DNA of 50,108 nucleotides from Streptacidiphilus anmyonensis (GTDB lineage: Bacteria > Actinomycetota > Actinomycetes > Streptomycetales > Streptomycetaceae), in the NCBI RefSeq assembly GCF_000787855.1, contig NZ_BBPQ01000018.1, forward strand, positions 55,656 through 105,763, read 5' to 3'. The notes under the pieces are model-generated. The model searched no databases. It saw nothing but the letters and a program-made list of their open reading frames with translations, and had not been told where the DNA came from. Each line of letters opens with the position of its first letter. Position 1 is the stretch's first letter. Below are positions 23,332 to 31,731 of this stretch, piece after piece. The translations under genes and the position numbers were made by a program.

Positions 23332-25106
23332 GGGTGCGCCGGGGATGTCGGCCAGGGCGCGGGCGCTTGAGAGCAGGCGTAGCCGGACGCCATGCCGCCG
23401 CCTGCGCCGCTGGCGGCGAGGGCGCCGGCGATGACCTGGCCGGTGCGGGTGGCGTCGTCGCCGGAGCCGGAGCCGCCGATCCTGGCCCAGCGCAGTCGGT
23501 TCGCGAGCCGGGAGCCGGCGGTGGAGGCGCCGGCCATGATGCGGCGGTGGAAGCCGAGTGCGACGACGGCGACCAGGTCGACGAAGAACATCTTCGTGAT
23601 CAGGTCCTGCCCGCTTCCGGCGAGCAGCGCGGAGCAGGTGAGTCCGAAGACGGGCAGGAAGATGCTGGCGGCGAACAGGACGAGGATTGAGGTGACGAAG
23701 GAGCCGAGCCACCGCCACAGCACGCCGCGGCTGGGGCCCGGGAGGATCGCCCACACCAGCGCCGGGTAGTCCAGTGCCGCGAGGAGCGCGTCGGCGGCCT
23801 GCGCGGCGAACAGCGCGAGGACCATCGCGACGATCATCAGCAGCAGGACCAGGGCGGCGAAGAGGAGCAGCATCGCGCCGAAGACGCGGTCCCACGATGG
23901 TGGGGCGACGTAGGCGGAGATGGCGGGGTCGATGTCCTTGAAGCGGTCGGCCAGGGCCTTGGTCTGGTCGGTGGTCGAGCCGTTGGTCGGGGTTCCGGCC
24001 TGGCAGAAGTGCTTGGCCAGGCCGTAGAGCTTGTCGCAGTTCGCGCCGCTGGATCCGGAGCTGGTTGCGTTTCCACTGGAGCCCATCTGGCACAGGATTT
24101 TGGTGGCGCCGGACAGCTGGTCGCAGCGACCGGTGCCTTGGAGGCACCAGATCTTCGTGCCGCCGGACAGGCCGTCGCAGCTCGGGGTTGGGCTGGTGGT
24201 CTGTTGGCCGAGCTGGCAGGCCTGCGCGGCCATGCCGACCAGGCCCTCGCAGGCGTGCGGGTTGGCGGGGGTGCCGCCGCCGGTGGGGCCGCCGTTCATG
24301 GCGACCGAGGCGAGGTAGGTGTCGTAGGCTTTGTCGTCCTTCGGGATGGGGCGGCCGAACTGGAGCAGTTGGTAGGGCTCGACGACGAAGGTGGACGTGA
24401 GGGTCTGCTCCAAGGGCCCGGAGATGCTCGCCGGGTCGACCGTCGCCGGCGGGGGCGCGCCCTGGTTGGTGGTGATGGACGCGACCTCGAGGGAAGCTTG
24501 GCGGGCCTGGTCCAGCAGCCCACCCGAGCCGAGGACGACGTCCGGGCGCAGCATTCCGGCGGAGGCGACGCCGACGATGAGCAGGGTCAGAGCCAGTTCG
24601 CCGAACGCGCGGCCGGTGCGGCCGCGCAGGAACATCACGGAGCAGACCACGACCGCCCAGGCGAGCAGCATGCCGGGCAGGCCGAGCTGGTCGACGACCC
24701 AGGTGCGGTACCCGTCCGCGAGGGCCTGCGACTTGGCGGCCATCATCTTGGTGACGGGGAAGCTGTAGGCCCAGTGGATCAGCCAGCACTCCAGGCCGAC
24801 GATGATTCGCACCAGGGCGAAGCACATCCCCATCAGGTAGGACTGGGCCTCCTGCTGGAAGTCGGTGACGCCGCCCGGATCGGAGACCAACTGGTAGTGG
24901 TCCAGCGGCACGCCCTCGGAGGAGGGCACGTTGAACGGCGCGAGCATCCCCCCGTTCGCGCTGCCGCCATCGGTTCCGGCAGCTGCTGCGGCCTGGGCGT
25001 TGACGAGAACGAACGAAAGAGCCGTGGCGAGCAGGAGCCCTACCTGCCGGATCCTCCACCAGATGGGGCGCGCGCTGAGAAGGCGCCGGAGCAGACGCTG
25101 TGTCAT
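23313..25106 (-). CDS. VirB6/TrbL-like polytopic membrane protein with Cys repeats
   Basis: 597 residues. A cleavable-looking N-terminal helix is followed by helices near 85-110, 125-150, a long loop (about 170-400) and a C-terminal block of four or five helices (about 400-540). This is the VirB6/TrbL plan of a T4SS channel. The long loop carries four copies of a C-x10-C repeat (residues about 283-370), for example SCDGLSGGTKIWC and RCDQLSGATKILC. Start at 25106 overlaps the virB4 stop (ATGA). The loop should lie outside the membrane. Confidence 0.85.
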   Translation of the reverse strand: MTQRLLRRLLSARPIWWRIRQVGLLLATALSFVLVNAQAAAAAGTDGGSANGGMLAPFNVPSSEGVPLDHYQLVSDPGGVTDFQQEAQSYLMGMCFALVRIIVGLECWLIHWAYSFPVTKMMAAKSQALADGYRTWVVDQLGLPGMLLAWAVVVCSVMFLRGRTGRAFGELALTLLIVGVASAGMLRPDVVLGSGGLLDQARQASLEVASITTNQGAPPPATVDPASISGPLEQTLTSTFVVEPYQLLQFGRPIPKDDKAYDTYLASVAMNGGPTGGGTPANPHACEGLVGMAAQACQLGQQTTSPTPSCDGLSGGTKIWCLQGTGRCDQLSGATKILCQMGSSGNATSSGSSGANCDKLYGLAKHFCQAGTPTNGSTTDQTKALADRFKDIDPAISAYVAPPSWDRVFGAMLLLFAALVLLLMIVAMVLALFAAQAADALLAALDYPALVWAILPGPSRGVLWRWLGSFVTSILVLFAASIFLPVFGLTCSALLAGSGQDLITKMFFVDLVAVVALGFHRRIMAGASTAGSRLANRLRWARIGGSGSGDDATRTGQVIAGALAASGAGGGMASGYACSQAPAPWPTSPAHPCTRAG

Positions 25107-27721
25107 CCCCGCGCTCCGCTCAGCTGCGCCAGCGCCATGCCACTGTCGGTTCCCGGCGGGGTGGTGTGGATCTTCGCTTCGATGCGGGCGAGCGGGGGGA
25201 TCTCGATGCGCACCCGGCCGATCCGGCCGGCGTTGTCGCGCAGCAGGCACTCGCCCTGCCGATCGCCCTGGACCTCTTCCTGCCGGTCTTGCGTGCCGCC
25301 GGGCGACAGGCCGGTCACCGTGTCGAGCAGCTGCGGGTCCGCACCGTCCAGGCCGAGGAAGTCCAGGGAGCGGCGGGCCAGGGCGGAGTCGGTGTGCCGC
25401 ATCACCACCTTGTAGCCGAGCAGCCCGCGGGTGGTCTCGTCCCCGAGCTCGAGCGGGTCGTGCGAGCCAAGTCCCACGCCGGCCTTGTGCTTGCGGCCGT
25501 CGTGGACGATCTCGTGGACCAGGTTCGCGCCCTCGGTGGAGGAGGTCAGCCAGTAGCACTCGTCGACGTTGATCCACCCGAACCGGTCCGGCCGCTTGAA
25601 CGCCACCTCACGGGCGACCGCCGCGACCAGGTACAGCACCGCGCGCCCGATCAGCGCCTCCAAAGGTTGCTGGGCCAGGAGCTTCGGGTCGGTCAGGGCC
25701 TCCTTGGAGGGGAGCAGCAGGCCGGAGGTGGTGAACACGACCATGTCGCCGGTCAGGTCCTGCCACCGAAGCGCCGGCAGGGCGGGGTCGAACACCATCT
25801 GCCCGAACCGGTCCTCGGCGACGATGGACAGCATGTCCGCCAGCTGCGCGGCCTCCTGCGCGCGACGGCTCGACTGGTCCTCGCCGGCCAGCGCGCTGAG
25901 GTAGTCCAGGACGGCGCGCATGCTCGGTGCGTCGGAGGCAGCCACGTGGTGGACCGCGTGAGACAGCAGCGCCCCGGCGGGGGACATGGCGCCGACACCG
26001 AGCTGGAGGGTGAGGTAGCTGATCGCCCACCGCGCCCCGTCCGCGGCCGGGAACAACCGCAGCGGGTCGATGCTGACCGTCGCGGTCGCGGCGTCCACGA
26101 TCTGCGCCCGGCCCTCGGTCGCCGCTGTGGCGAAGGCGGCCCATTCCCGCAGCGGGGTGCGGTCGATGATGATGGCCTGCCCGCCGCGGTCCACCACCGC
26201 GATCGACAACGCCTTCTGCACGATGCTCTTGCCCGACCCGAGCTCACCCACCACCCCCAGCGAGGCGGACCGGTTCCGGCTGGGGGCGCCGGCGAGGTCG
26301 ATCAGAACGGGCAGCGCGGTGCCGCTGTCGAGGCTGAACCCGGCCAGCGCGCCGCGCTCGTCGCCGAGCTCGATGCTGGTCGCCGCTCCCCGGAGCGCCC
26401 AGTCCCCGGACAGTTCGTGCTGACGGAACTCCCGCAACCTGGGTGAGGCGACCGCGCCGGGCAGGGAGAGGGAGAAGAGGGTCTCCTGGCTGCCGACCGG
26501 GCGCACGATCTGGTAGTTCAGCCCGGTGAACGCGCCGGCCAGGGTCCGGGCGCGCTGCTCGACCTCGCCGGGGGTGGTGGCCCACACGGTCAGCGCGGTC
26601 ACCGACTGGATCTCGACCTCGCTGGTGGTCTGCTCCAGGCGGCTGCTCTCCTCACCCAGGTCGCCGGCGGCGTTGTAGATGCTGTCCGGCAACCCGGAGG
26701 TCTCCGCCCCGTACTGATCGGCCTGGTCCACCAACTCGCGTTTCTTACGCCGCACCGAGATCTTCGCCTTCTCCGACGCAACCACCGCCAGGTCGATGAC
26801 GTAGTCGACCGGGAACGGACACACCTCCAGCTGCGCGAGCACATCCGCCGACCCCGCCGCAGCTGCCGCGGGCTGCTCGGCGACCACCAGCTGCGCCTGG
26901 TAGGAGGTCCCGGCTTCGCTCTCCACCTCCAGCCACCGCCGCGAGATCAGCGATGTCCCGTCCGCGCGCCGAAGCCCCCGGCCCTGGCTCTTCATGCGGT
27001 CCCTGGAGGTGTTGTCGGTCGGGGCGGGACGGCCGCCCTCGGTGAGCCGGACCTGTCCCAGCTCCAGGTAGGACGGAGAACGCAGCGTCCCGCCGATGAT
27101 GCGGCCGCCGCCGGTCGGGGCGTGCTCGGCCTCCAGCAGCAGCGGCTCCGCCAGCCCGCGGCTGATCGCGTGACGGCACATCCACACGATCTCTGCCGGG
27201 CGCGCGGGGCGCAGCGCGGGGCCGGAGGCGAGGGTCGCGGCCAGGTGGCGGGCCTGCTGCCGGTAGGCGGCGACCTCCTGCTCGGTGACCGGCACCGGGG
27301 CCAGCCCGAGCAGGTCGGCGACCTCCGTCCACGTCGCCGACAGCTGACCCGCCCAGGCGGCCTGCCGGGTCGGAGCCTTGAGCGGGACGGCCAGCCAGTG
27401 CGTGCGCCGGTACATCTCATCCCCGGCGAGCAGCGCGAAGCAGGCCTCCGCGGTCTCCTCCCAGGCGGGGTGCCGGTCCAGGTCGACGCCGTCGACCATC
27501 CGGCCCACGACCTCGCCCGCGTCGATGCGCGCGGCCAGCCCGTACCAGCGCGGCGCACCCTCCAGTTGACGGACCATCGACGTCAGGCGGGAGGTCAACT
27601 CCGCGCGGGCCCGGGCGGGGGCGTAGCGGCCGGTGGTCGCGGACACGCGGAAGACGGCCCACACGGTGCCGGAGTTTGACCAGAGCAGGTTGTCGACGAT
27701 GTGACGGATCGGAACACGCAT
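25103..27721 (-). CDS. VirB4-like T4SS ATPase
   Basis: 872 residues. The N-terminal ~450 residues match the VirB4/TraC N domain; the C-terminal part is a RecA-like ATPase with Walker A GELGSGKSIVQKA (lysine near 496), Walker B FGWINVDECYW (near 717) and GVGLGSHDPLELG following. It energises channel assembly or substrate transfer in conjugation. ATG at 27721; the preceding gene ends 7 bp upstream with GAGAGG in its last codons. Confidence 0.93.
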   Translation of the reverse strand: MRVPIRHIVDNLLWSNSGTVWAVFRVSATTGRYAPARARAELTSRLTSMVRQLEGAPRWYGLAARIDAGEVVGRMVDGVDLDRHPAWEETAEACFALLAGDEMYRRTHWLAVPLKAPTRQAAWAGQLSATWTEVADLLGLAPVPVTEQEVAAYRQQARHLAATLASGPALRPARPAEIVWMCRHAISRGLAEPLLLEAEHAPTGGGRIIGGTLRSPSYLELGQVRLTEGGRPAPTDNTSRDRMKSQGRGLRRADGTSLISRRWLEVESEAGTSYQAQLVVAEQPAAAAAGSADVLAQLEVCPFPVDYVIDLAVVASEKAKISVRRKKRELVDQADQYGAETSGLPDSIYNAAGDLGEESSRLEQTTSEVEIQSVTALTVWATTPGEVEQRARTLAGAFTGLNYQIVRPVGSQETLFSLSLPGAVASPRLREFRQHELSGDWALRGAATSIELGDERGALAGFSLDSGTALPVLIDLAGAPSRNRSASLGVVGELGSGKSIVQKALSIAVVDRGGQAIIIDRTPLREWAAFATAATEGRAQIVDAATATVSIDPLRLFPAADGARWAISYLTLQLGVGAMSPAGALLSHAVHHVAASDAPSMRAVLDYLSALAGEDQSSRRAQEAAQLADMLSIVAEDRFGQMVFDPALPALRWQDLTGDMVVFTTSGLLLPSKEALTDPKLLAQQPLEALIGRAVLYLVAAVAREVAFKRPDRFGWINVDECYWLTSSTEGANLVHEIVHDGRKHKAGVGLGSHDPLELGDETTRGLLGYKVVMRHTDSALARRSLDFLGLDGADPQLLDTVTGLSPGGTQDRQEEVQGDRQGECLLRDNAGRIGRVRIEIPPLARIEAKIHTTPPGTDSGMALAQLSGARG

Positions 27722-27727
27722 CTCGGG

Positions 27728-28363
27728 TCAGGACCTCTCGGATGTCCGGGCGCCGGCCTGCTCCAGCAGCAGGTCCAGCGGCGAGCGGGGAACGGCGGGG
27801 GCCTTCGCCGTGGCGGCCGGTGCCGTGTTGGGGCGTGACAGGCCAGGGGGGCGCCCGCCTTCGGGCCGGGTGGACGGCAGTGGCCGGCCGGCCGGCGGTC
27901 GGCCGCGTCGGCGAAGGGCCGAAGGTGCCCGCAGCGGCTGCCGCGCCGGCGCAAGATCGGTGGGCGGCGCGGTGCCGGTCTCGGTGAGGAAGAAGCCGCC
28001 GTCCAGCCGGCTCGTGGCCCGATCGCGGGCGGGGCGGCCGCCGATCCGCCCGCCCCGGGGCTGCACGAGGAGCAGGACCCAGCCCCACACCGCGGCCTCC
28101 GGCACGCGGCCGCCGATCCGCGCGCAGCGCGCCGCCCACACCGCGACACCGAGCCCGAAGACCGGCAGCGGCCCGAAGACCGGCCACCACAGCGGGATCG
28201 TCTTGCCCAGCACCAGCAGGCCGACCCCGGCGACCACGAGCTGCGCCCTGGTGTAGGGGCCGAGCCACAGCCGGATCTCGCCGAGCTTGCCCAGCACCCA
28301 CGGGTGCCGGCGGGCCCGGGTGTAGGAGCGCGCAACCGGGACCTCGACGGACGCGGTACTCAC
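27728..28363 (-). CDS. PrgI/VirB3-like membrane protein
   Basis: 211 residues. RLWLGPYTRAQLVVAGVGLL followed by a second hydrophobic helix (about 50-85) resembles the two-helix PrgI/VirB3 family that sits beside VirB4. A third hydrophobic patch (WGWVLLLVQP) precedes a Pro/Arg-rich cytosolic tail of ~100 residues. GTG start overlaps the previous stop (GTGA). Assignment rests on position and the helix pattern. Confidence 0.65.
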   Translation of the reverse strand: MSTASVEVPVARSYTRARRHPWVLGKLGEIRLWLGPYTRAQLVVAGVGLLVLGKTIPLWWPVFGPLPVFGLGVAVWAARCARIGGRVPEAAVWGWVLLLVQPRGGRIGGRPARDRATSRLDGGFFLTETGTAPPTDLAPARQPLRAPSALRRRGRPPAGRPLPSTRPEGGRPPGLSRPNTAPAATAKAPAVPRSPLDLLLEQAGARTSERS

Positions 28364-28677
28364 CGGCGGGCCTCAGCAGCCGTGGCCGGGAGGGTCTGGA
28401 TCGGGTGGTGAAGCTGCGCCAGGCCGTGGGTGTCGGACTGGAGCTCGTTGGTGACCACGGTGCCCAGCTGGTCGCGGTCGTTGTAGATGCCCAAGCAGAC
28501 GACAGCGGCCAATGCGACGCCGATGCCGGCCTTGATACTGAACCGCTGGATGATCTTGACGACGACAACGAAGCCGACGATGGCCTCCAGGGCCGGCTTG
28601 GCCCACCCGGCGAACATGGCGATCACGTTGTTGCCCAGGTTCTGCAGGGCGCCGGCCACGTACAGGTGCTCGATCAC
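28360..28677 (-). CDS. Small VirB2/TcpD-like membrane protein
   Basis: 105 residues with two hydrophobic helices (about 12-42 and 50-67: AIVGFVVVVKIIQRFSIKAG spans the turn). A small two-helix protein just upstream of the PrgI-like and VirB4 genes is the position of VirB2-like pilin or TcpD. GTG at 28677 with GGAG about 8 nt upstream. A TATATA stretch lies in the 59-bp gap behind it, a possible extra promoter. Confidence 0.65.
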   Translation of the reverse strand: MIEHLYVAGALQNLGNNVIAMFAGWAKPALEAIVGFVVVVKIIQRFSIKAGIGVALAAVVCLGIYNDRDQLGTVVTNELQSDTHGLAQLHHPIQTLPATAAEARR

Positions 28678-28736
28678 GAAGGGACTCCGTATATAGGGGA
28701 GAAGAAGCAGGGAAAGGGGAGAGGCGGGAGGTGCGG

Positions 28737-29738
28737 TTACGGCGCTGTCGCTGAAGCCGCCACGGACGGCGCCCCGGTCGTGGCCGGAGCCGGCTGCGCG
28801 GACAGGGCGGGGCCGGATTCGAGGGCCGCGACCTCCCAGCGCCCCGCCCGCGCCCGCATCCGCAGCGCGTAGCCCAGCGGCCAGGCGCTGCCGCTCTGGT
28901 CGGTCGCCGTGACCTGCACCCAGACCTCGCAGCTGGTGCCGTCCGCAGGAACCTGACCGTCCATCCCCGGCCCGCTGACGCTGACCTGACCCACCTGCAC
29001 CTGCCCGTACAGGGCCGAGGCCGGCGCCGGGATGCGGGCGCCGGGGGAGAGCAGCGCGCCCACGTCGCCCTGCCCGGTCAGATAGGCCGTGGTGAACGCG
29101 CCGACCGCGGAGGTGAGCGGCGTTCCAGCGGCAGCGCTGTCCGGGTACAGCGCCTGCGGCACCCCGGCCGGCGTCGGCGCGGCGACCGCGGCCGGCTGGG
29201 CGACGACCGCCAGCGACCCGACCCCGACACCGGCCTGGTCCATCTGGACCGGGACCGCGTAGTACCGCACCGCCGCCTGGCTCGCGGTGTCGCTCTCACA
29301 CCCCACGACGACCGACCAGTAGCCCGCACTGATCTGTGCGCTGTGCACCGCTGCGCACTGCGCGATGGACACCGCGTTGCTCGGCGAGGTCTGCGCGGTG
29401 CGCAGATCGACGTTCGGTGCGAGCGCGCGCAAGGCGGCCAGGTGCGCGTCGTCCGCGTTTCCGTCGGTGCGCAGCCACAGCGAGACGAACAGTTGCGCAA
29501 AGCCCGACGGGTCCTGCGCGACGGTCGGCGCGGCCGCGGCGGCAACCGCGTGCGAGGGGGTGCGAGCCGGGACACGAGCGGACGCGCAGGACGCGAACAG
29601 GGCCAGCGGGCCGGCGGCGAGTGCGGCCCACACCGTGACGCGGCGTAGCCGTCCCTGGCGCCAGGCCCGGCCGGGATCGACGTCGTCGACGACGTCCTCG
29701 GCGAGTTCGTGGGTGGGGGGAGCGGGGGAGTGGGACAT
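28737..29738 (-). CDS. TcpC-like conjugation protein
   Basis: 333 residues: a cytosolic tail, one membrane helix (about 37-53), an Ala-rich spacer and two NTF2-like repeats (about 75-195 and 205-315), the layout of TcpC/VirB8-like scaffold proteins of Gram-positive T4SSs. The ATG at 29738 is preferred over the upstream in-frame ATG because GGAGG precedes it by 9 nt. First gene of the ~21-kb operon; a pair of GGTNACC boxes lies 55 bp upstream on the same strand. Confidence 0.8.
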   Translation of the reverse strand: MSHSPAPPTHELAEDVVDDVDPGRAWRQGRLRRVTVWAALAAGPLALFASCASARVPARTPSHAVAAAAAPTVAQDPSGFAQLFVSLWLRTDGNADDAHLAALRALAPNVDLRTAQTSPSNAVSIAQCAAVHSAQISAGYWSVVVGCESDTASQAAVRYYAVPVQMDQAGVGVGSLAVVAQPAAVAAPTPAGVPQALYPDSAAAGTPLTSAVGAFTTAYLTGQGDVGALLSPGARIPAPASALYGQVQVGQVSVSGPGMDGQVPADGTSCEVWVQVTATDQSGSAWPLGYALRMRARAGRWEVAALESGPALSAQPAPATTGAPSVAASATAP

Positions 29739-29793
29739 CGGGGTCTGCCTCCGGCGGCTGGTCGGGATCTCTGCCCTGACCAAACCCCCGCGA

Positions 29794-29812
29794 GGTCACC
29801 GCTCCGGTTACC
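29794..29812 (-). promoter_or_regulatory. Paired GGTNACC box upstream of the T4SS operon
   Basis: Read on the minus strand: CTGGTAACCGGAGCGGTGACC, that is two GGTNACC heptamers with a 12-bp period, ending 55 bp before the TcpC-like start. The spacer GGAGC is identical to that of the pair at 33710. Confidence 0.7.
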
Positions 29813-29946
29813 AGATCCACCCGCCGAGCATCACGAAACCGCAACGACAGCGAGATAACCAGTGACCAGCCTGCCTCTGGGAGAAGGTAACCAGTGCCTG
29901 CCGCCAGCGCCGGGGCTGACGGCACAACAGGGCGCTGACCTGCGCT

Positions 29947-29984
29947 GGTGACCCTTCTGGTGACCCGGGATTCGCCGGGTAACC
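29947..29984 (+). promoter_or_regulatory. Triple GGTNACC box
   Basis: GGTGACC at 29947 and 29959 (12-bp period) and GGTAACC at 29978 (19 bp further). Both spacings recur in the other two GGTNACC regions. Confidence 0.6.
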
Positions 29985-30244
29985 AGCACCTCTGCCCCCG
30001 CGATCGCGGCTTTCGGATCCGGGTCCACTACCGGTCGCCCCGGTGTCCACCAAGACCCGGATCTGCTCGCGGCCGGCGGCCAACAGAAGTCGCTCCGCCC
30101 TACCCGAGGCGAGGTCCGCACGGCGAAATCGGAGTGTTGGTGGAGCCCTTCTCGACCGCTTGCCTACGCCGCGTCGGCATCGCCGGGCGGCGTGAGCGCC
30201 CTCGGGCCGACGTGATCCGTTGTCACGATCCGTGGAGGCTCGCC

Positions 30245-30424
30245 ATGTCCAAGCAGAAGAAGTCCAACGCGAAGAAGTCGCCCAGGCGTCCGCGTCCGTG
30301 CCCCGCGATCCGGCCCGGAACGCGCTGGGCCGACCCCGTGCGCACCGTCGCCCTCGGCGTCATCACGAAGTGCGCGCAGACCTACGCGCTCGTCCTGATC
30401 GCGCACATCGTCGCCCGGCGATAG
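30245..30424 (+). CDS. Small basic membrane-associated protein
   Basis: 59 residues: a very basic N-terminus (SKQKKSNAKKSPRRPRPCP) and a C-terminal hydrophobic segment (VALGVITKCAQTYALVLIAH). GGAGG lies 7 nt upstream of the ATG, which is the reason for choosing this start within a longer open frame. No family recognised. It stands alone between two divergent or convergent units. Confidence 0.65.
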   Translation: MSKQKKSNAKKSPRRPRPCPAIRPGTRWADPVRTVALGVITKCAQTYALVLIAHIVARR

Positions 30425-30491
30425 CGCGCGCACCATCCGATGCGCACTGCGCAGCACCCAGCTGCGCACCCGCAACGCGGCGGAGAACAAC

Positions 30492-30522
30492 GGTGGCCGG
30501 TGCGCAGTGCGCACCGGCCACC
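30492..30522. terminator. 31-bp palindrome, likely bidirectional terminator
   Basis: GGTGGCCGGTGCGCA, a single G, then its exact reverse complement: 15-bp arms without a mismatch. It lies between convergent genes, 22 bp before the stop of the minus-strand gene. It contains two of five TGCGCA hexamers packed into 30441-30513, so it could also be a binding site. Confidence 0.65.
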
Positions 30523-30544
30523 ACCGCTCACGCGCGCGACAGCG

Positions 30545-31039
30545 TCAACCGTAGATGTTCCGGCACTGCGCGTACAGGTTCCCCGGCAGCCCGCCTTCCT
30601 TGGCCAGCGCGTCGCACGGGGACGGGCCGTGCCGACCCGCTGAGTGGTTCGTGCCACCGTGGTGGTGGGATGCGGCCGTGCCGTGCGCTGCGGCGTGGTG
30701 CCGGGCCGGCGCTGGCGGGGCAGGGCGCGGCACTGCGTCCTGCGTGGGCCGGGCGGCCTCGGGTGCTCCCGCTGGCGCGGGTGCGGCGCTGACCGAGGGA
30801 GCGGGGGAAGCGGCCGGGCTCGTCGAGGCCGTCGAGGGGGAGCCCCCCGGATCTGCCGGACCGGCCGGCGCATGGAACCCCGCCGCCGGCGAGGCAGAAG
30901 CCGAGGTGCTCGGGCTCGCGGCGATCGGCTCGGGCCCGGGGCTCATCCAGTGGCGGTGCGCAGCGCACCCGCACACGCCGGACAAGGCGGCCGCTACGAG
31001 CAGGGCCGCCGCAGCGGGGCGCAGGCTGGTGCGGATCAT
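30545..31039 (-). CDS. Secreted, probably lipid-anchored hypothetical protein
   Basis: 164 residues. A signal peptide ends in a lipobox-like SGVCGC; a long Pro/Ala/Ser spacer (about 35-115) with a His-rich patch (ARHHAAAHGTAASHHHGG) leads to a small C-terminal motif with two Cys (PCDALAKEGGLPGNLYAQC). ATG overlaps the preceding stop (ATGA). The two-Cys tail resembles those in other actinomycete exported proteins of unknown role. Confidence 0.7.
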   Translation of the reverse strand: MIRTSLRPAAAALLVAAALSGVCGCAAHRHWMSPGPEPIAASPSTSASASPAAGFHAPAGPADPGGSPSTASTSPAASPAPSVSAAPAPAGAPEAARPTQDAVPRPAPPAPARHHAAAHGTAASHHHGGTNHSAGRHGPSPCDALAKEGGLPGNLYAQCRNIYG

Positions 31040-31440
31040 CCGCCGGTCCCCGTGAGCTGCACGATGCGCGAGTCATAGCCGGGGCCGATGGCCGCGGTCA
31101 GCACGACGTCGGAGTGGTGCGTGAACGCGCTGACGACGACCTGGTGGTTGGGCCCGCATACCCGCGTGACCGTGTCTCCGCCGGCGTAGAGGCCCCAGTG
31201 GGATTCGATCAGCTTCAGCTCGACACAGCCGCCGTACGCCGTGACGGTGCCGCGCACGCGGAACCCGCCGTGCGCGCGCGTGACGTCCAGTTGCGCATGA
31301 CCCGTGACGGACGAATCGCCTGACGCCGCGTCCAACGAGATGGCCTGGTACTGGCTGATGGCGCTGGCGCTTGTCGCGCCGACCGCGAGGACCGAGGCGG
31401 TCATCGCGGCGGACAGGAACTTCGTGCTCATGGAACTCAT
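31036..31440 (-). CDS. Secreted hypothetical protein
   Basis: 134 residues with a signal peptide (STKFLSAAMTASVLAVGATS, cut after ASA) and a ~105-residue beta-rich domain with two Cys (YGGCVEL and TRVCGPN), suggesting one disulfide. ATG 31440 has GGACAG upstream; an ATG three codons on (31431) is possible. First gene of a two-gene minus-strand unit. GGTNACC boxes lie 84-109 bp upstream. Confidence 0.7.
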   Translation of the reverse strand: MSSMSTKFLSAAMTASVLAVGATSASAISQYQAISLDAASGDSSVTGHAQLDVTRAHGGFRVRGTVTAYGGCVELKLIESHWGLYAGGDTVTRVCGPNHQVVVSAFTHHSDVVLTAAIGPGYDSRIVQLTGTGG

Positions 31441-31523
31441 GCGCTGTCCAACGGGCACGAGCAACGGGCCGACACGCTCGGTCTGGAACCCATCCCGATC
31501 GTCCTGGAGGCCTGTTCGGGACT

Positions 31524-31549
31524 GGTTACCCTCACTGGCCCAGGTCACC
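31524..31549 (-). promoter_or_regulatory. GGTNACC pair, 19-bp period
   Basis: GGTTACC at 31524 and GGTCACC at 31543, with a shortened GGTACC at 31555. On the side of the minus-strand secreted-protein genes. Confidence 0.55.
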
Positions 31550-31670
31550 GTCAAGGTACCCAGTGCAGGTCAAGGGCCTGATTGCGTTCCAGGCGGGCAG
31601 CAGCACAGACCGCGCTGCCAACGGGCGTACGACGTGCCGTTATGGCATCGCAACCGGTGGCCGCCGAACT

Positions 31671-31689
31671 GGTGACCGTAGCGGTGACC
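31671..31689 (+). promoter_or_regulatory. Paired GGTNACC box upstream of membrane protein gene
   Basis: CTGGTGACCGTAGCGGTGACC: two GGTGACC heptamers, 12-bp period, spacer GTAGC (one change from the GGAGC of the other two pairs). It ends 42 bp before the GTG at 31732. Confidence 0.7.
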
Positions 31690-31731
31690 CGCGCGGCATG
31701 GAGTGGGGGGCACATCCTGGAGGAGGATTCC

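Larger units (their letters stand above)
29739..30244. other. Divergent intergenic region with GGTNACC boxes
   Basis: About 500 bp without a credible gene. It holds six exact GGTNACC heptamers (29794, 29806, 29886, 29947, 29959, 29978), two near matches at 29854 and 29861, and a 12-bp palindrome CCGCGATCGCGG at 29998. It must carry the promoter of the T4SS operon and perhaps that of the small gene at 30245. Confidence 0.65.

Noticed and set aside
29457-29467. GTTTCCGTCGG, possible further parS-like site
   Set aside because: The right arm AAAC is missing; it lies within the TcpC-like coding sequence far from the cluster.
29739-30244. Possible oriT in the GGTNACC-rich intergenic region
   Set aside because: Repeats are explained by the promoter boxes; there is no adjacent relaxase gene and no recognised nick site.
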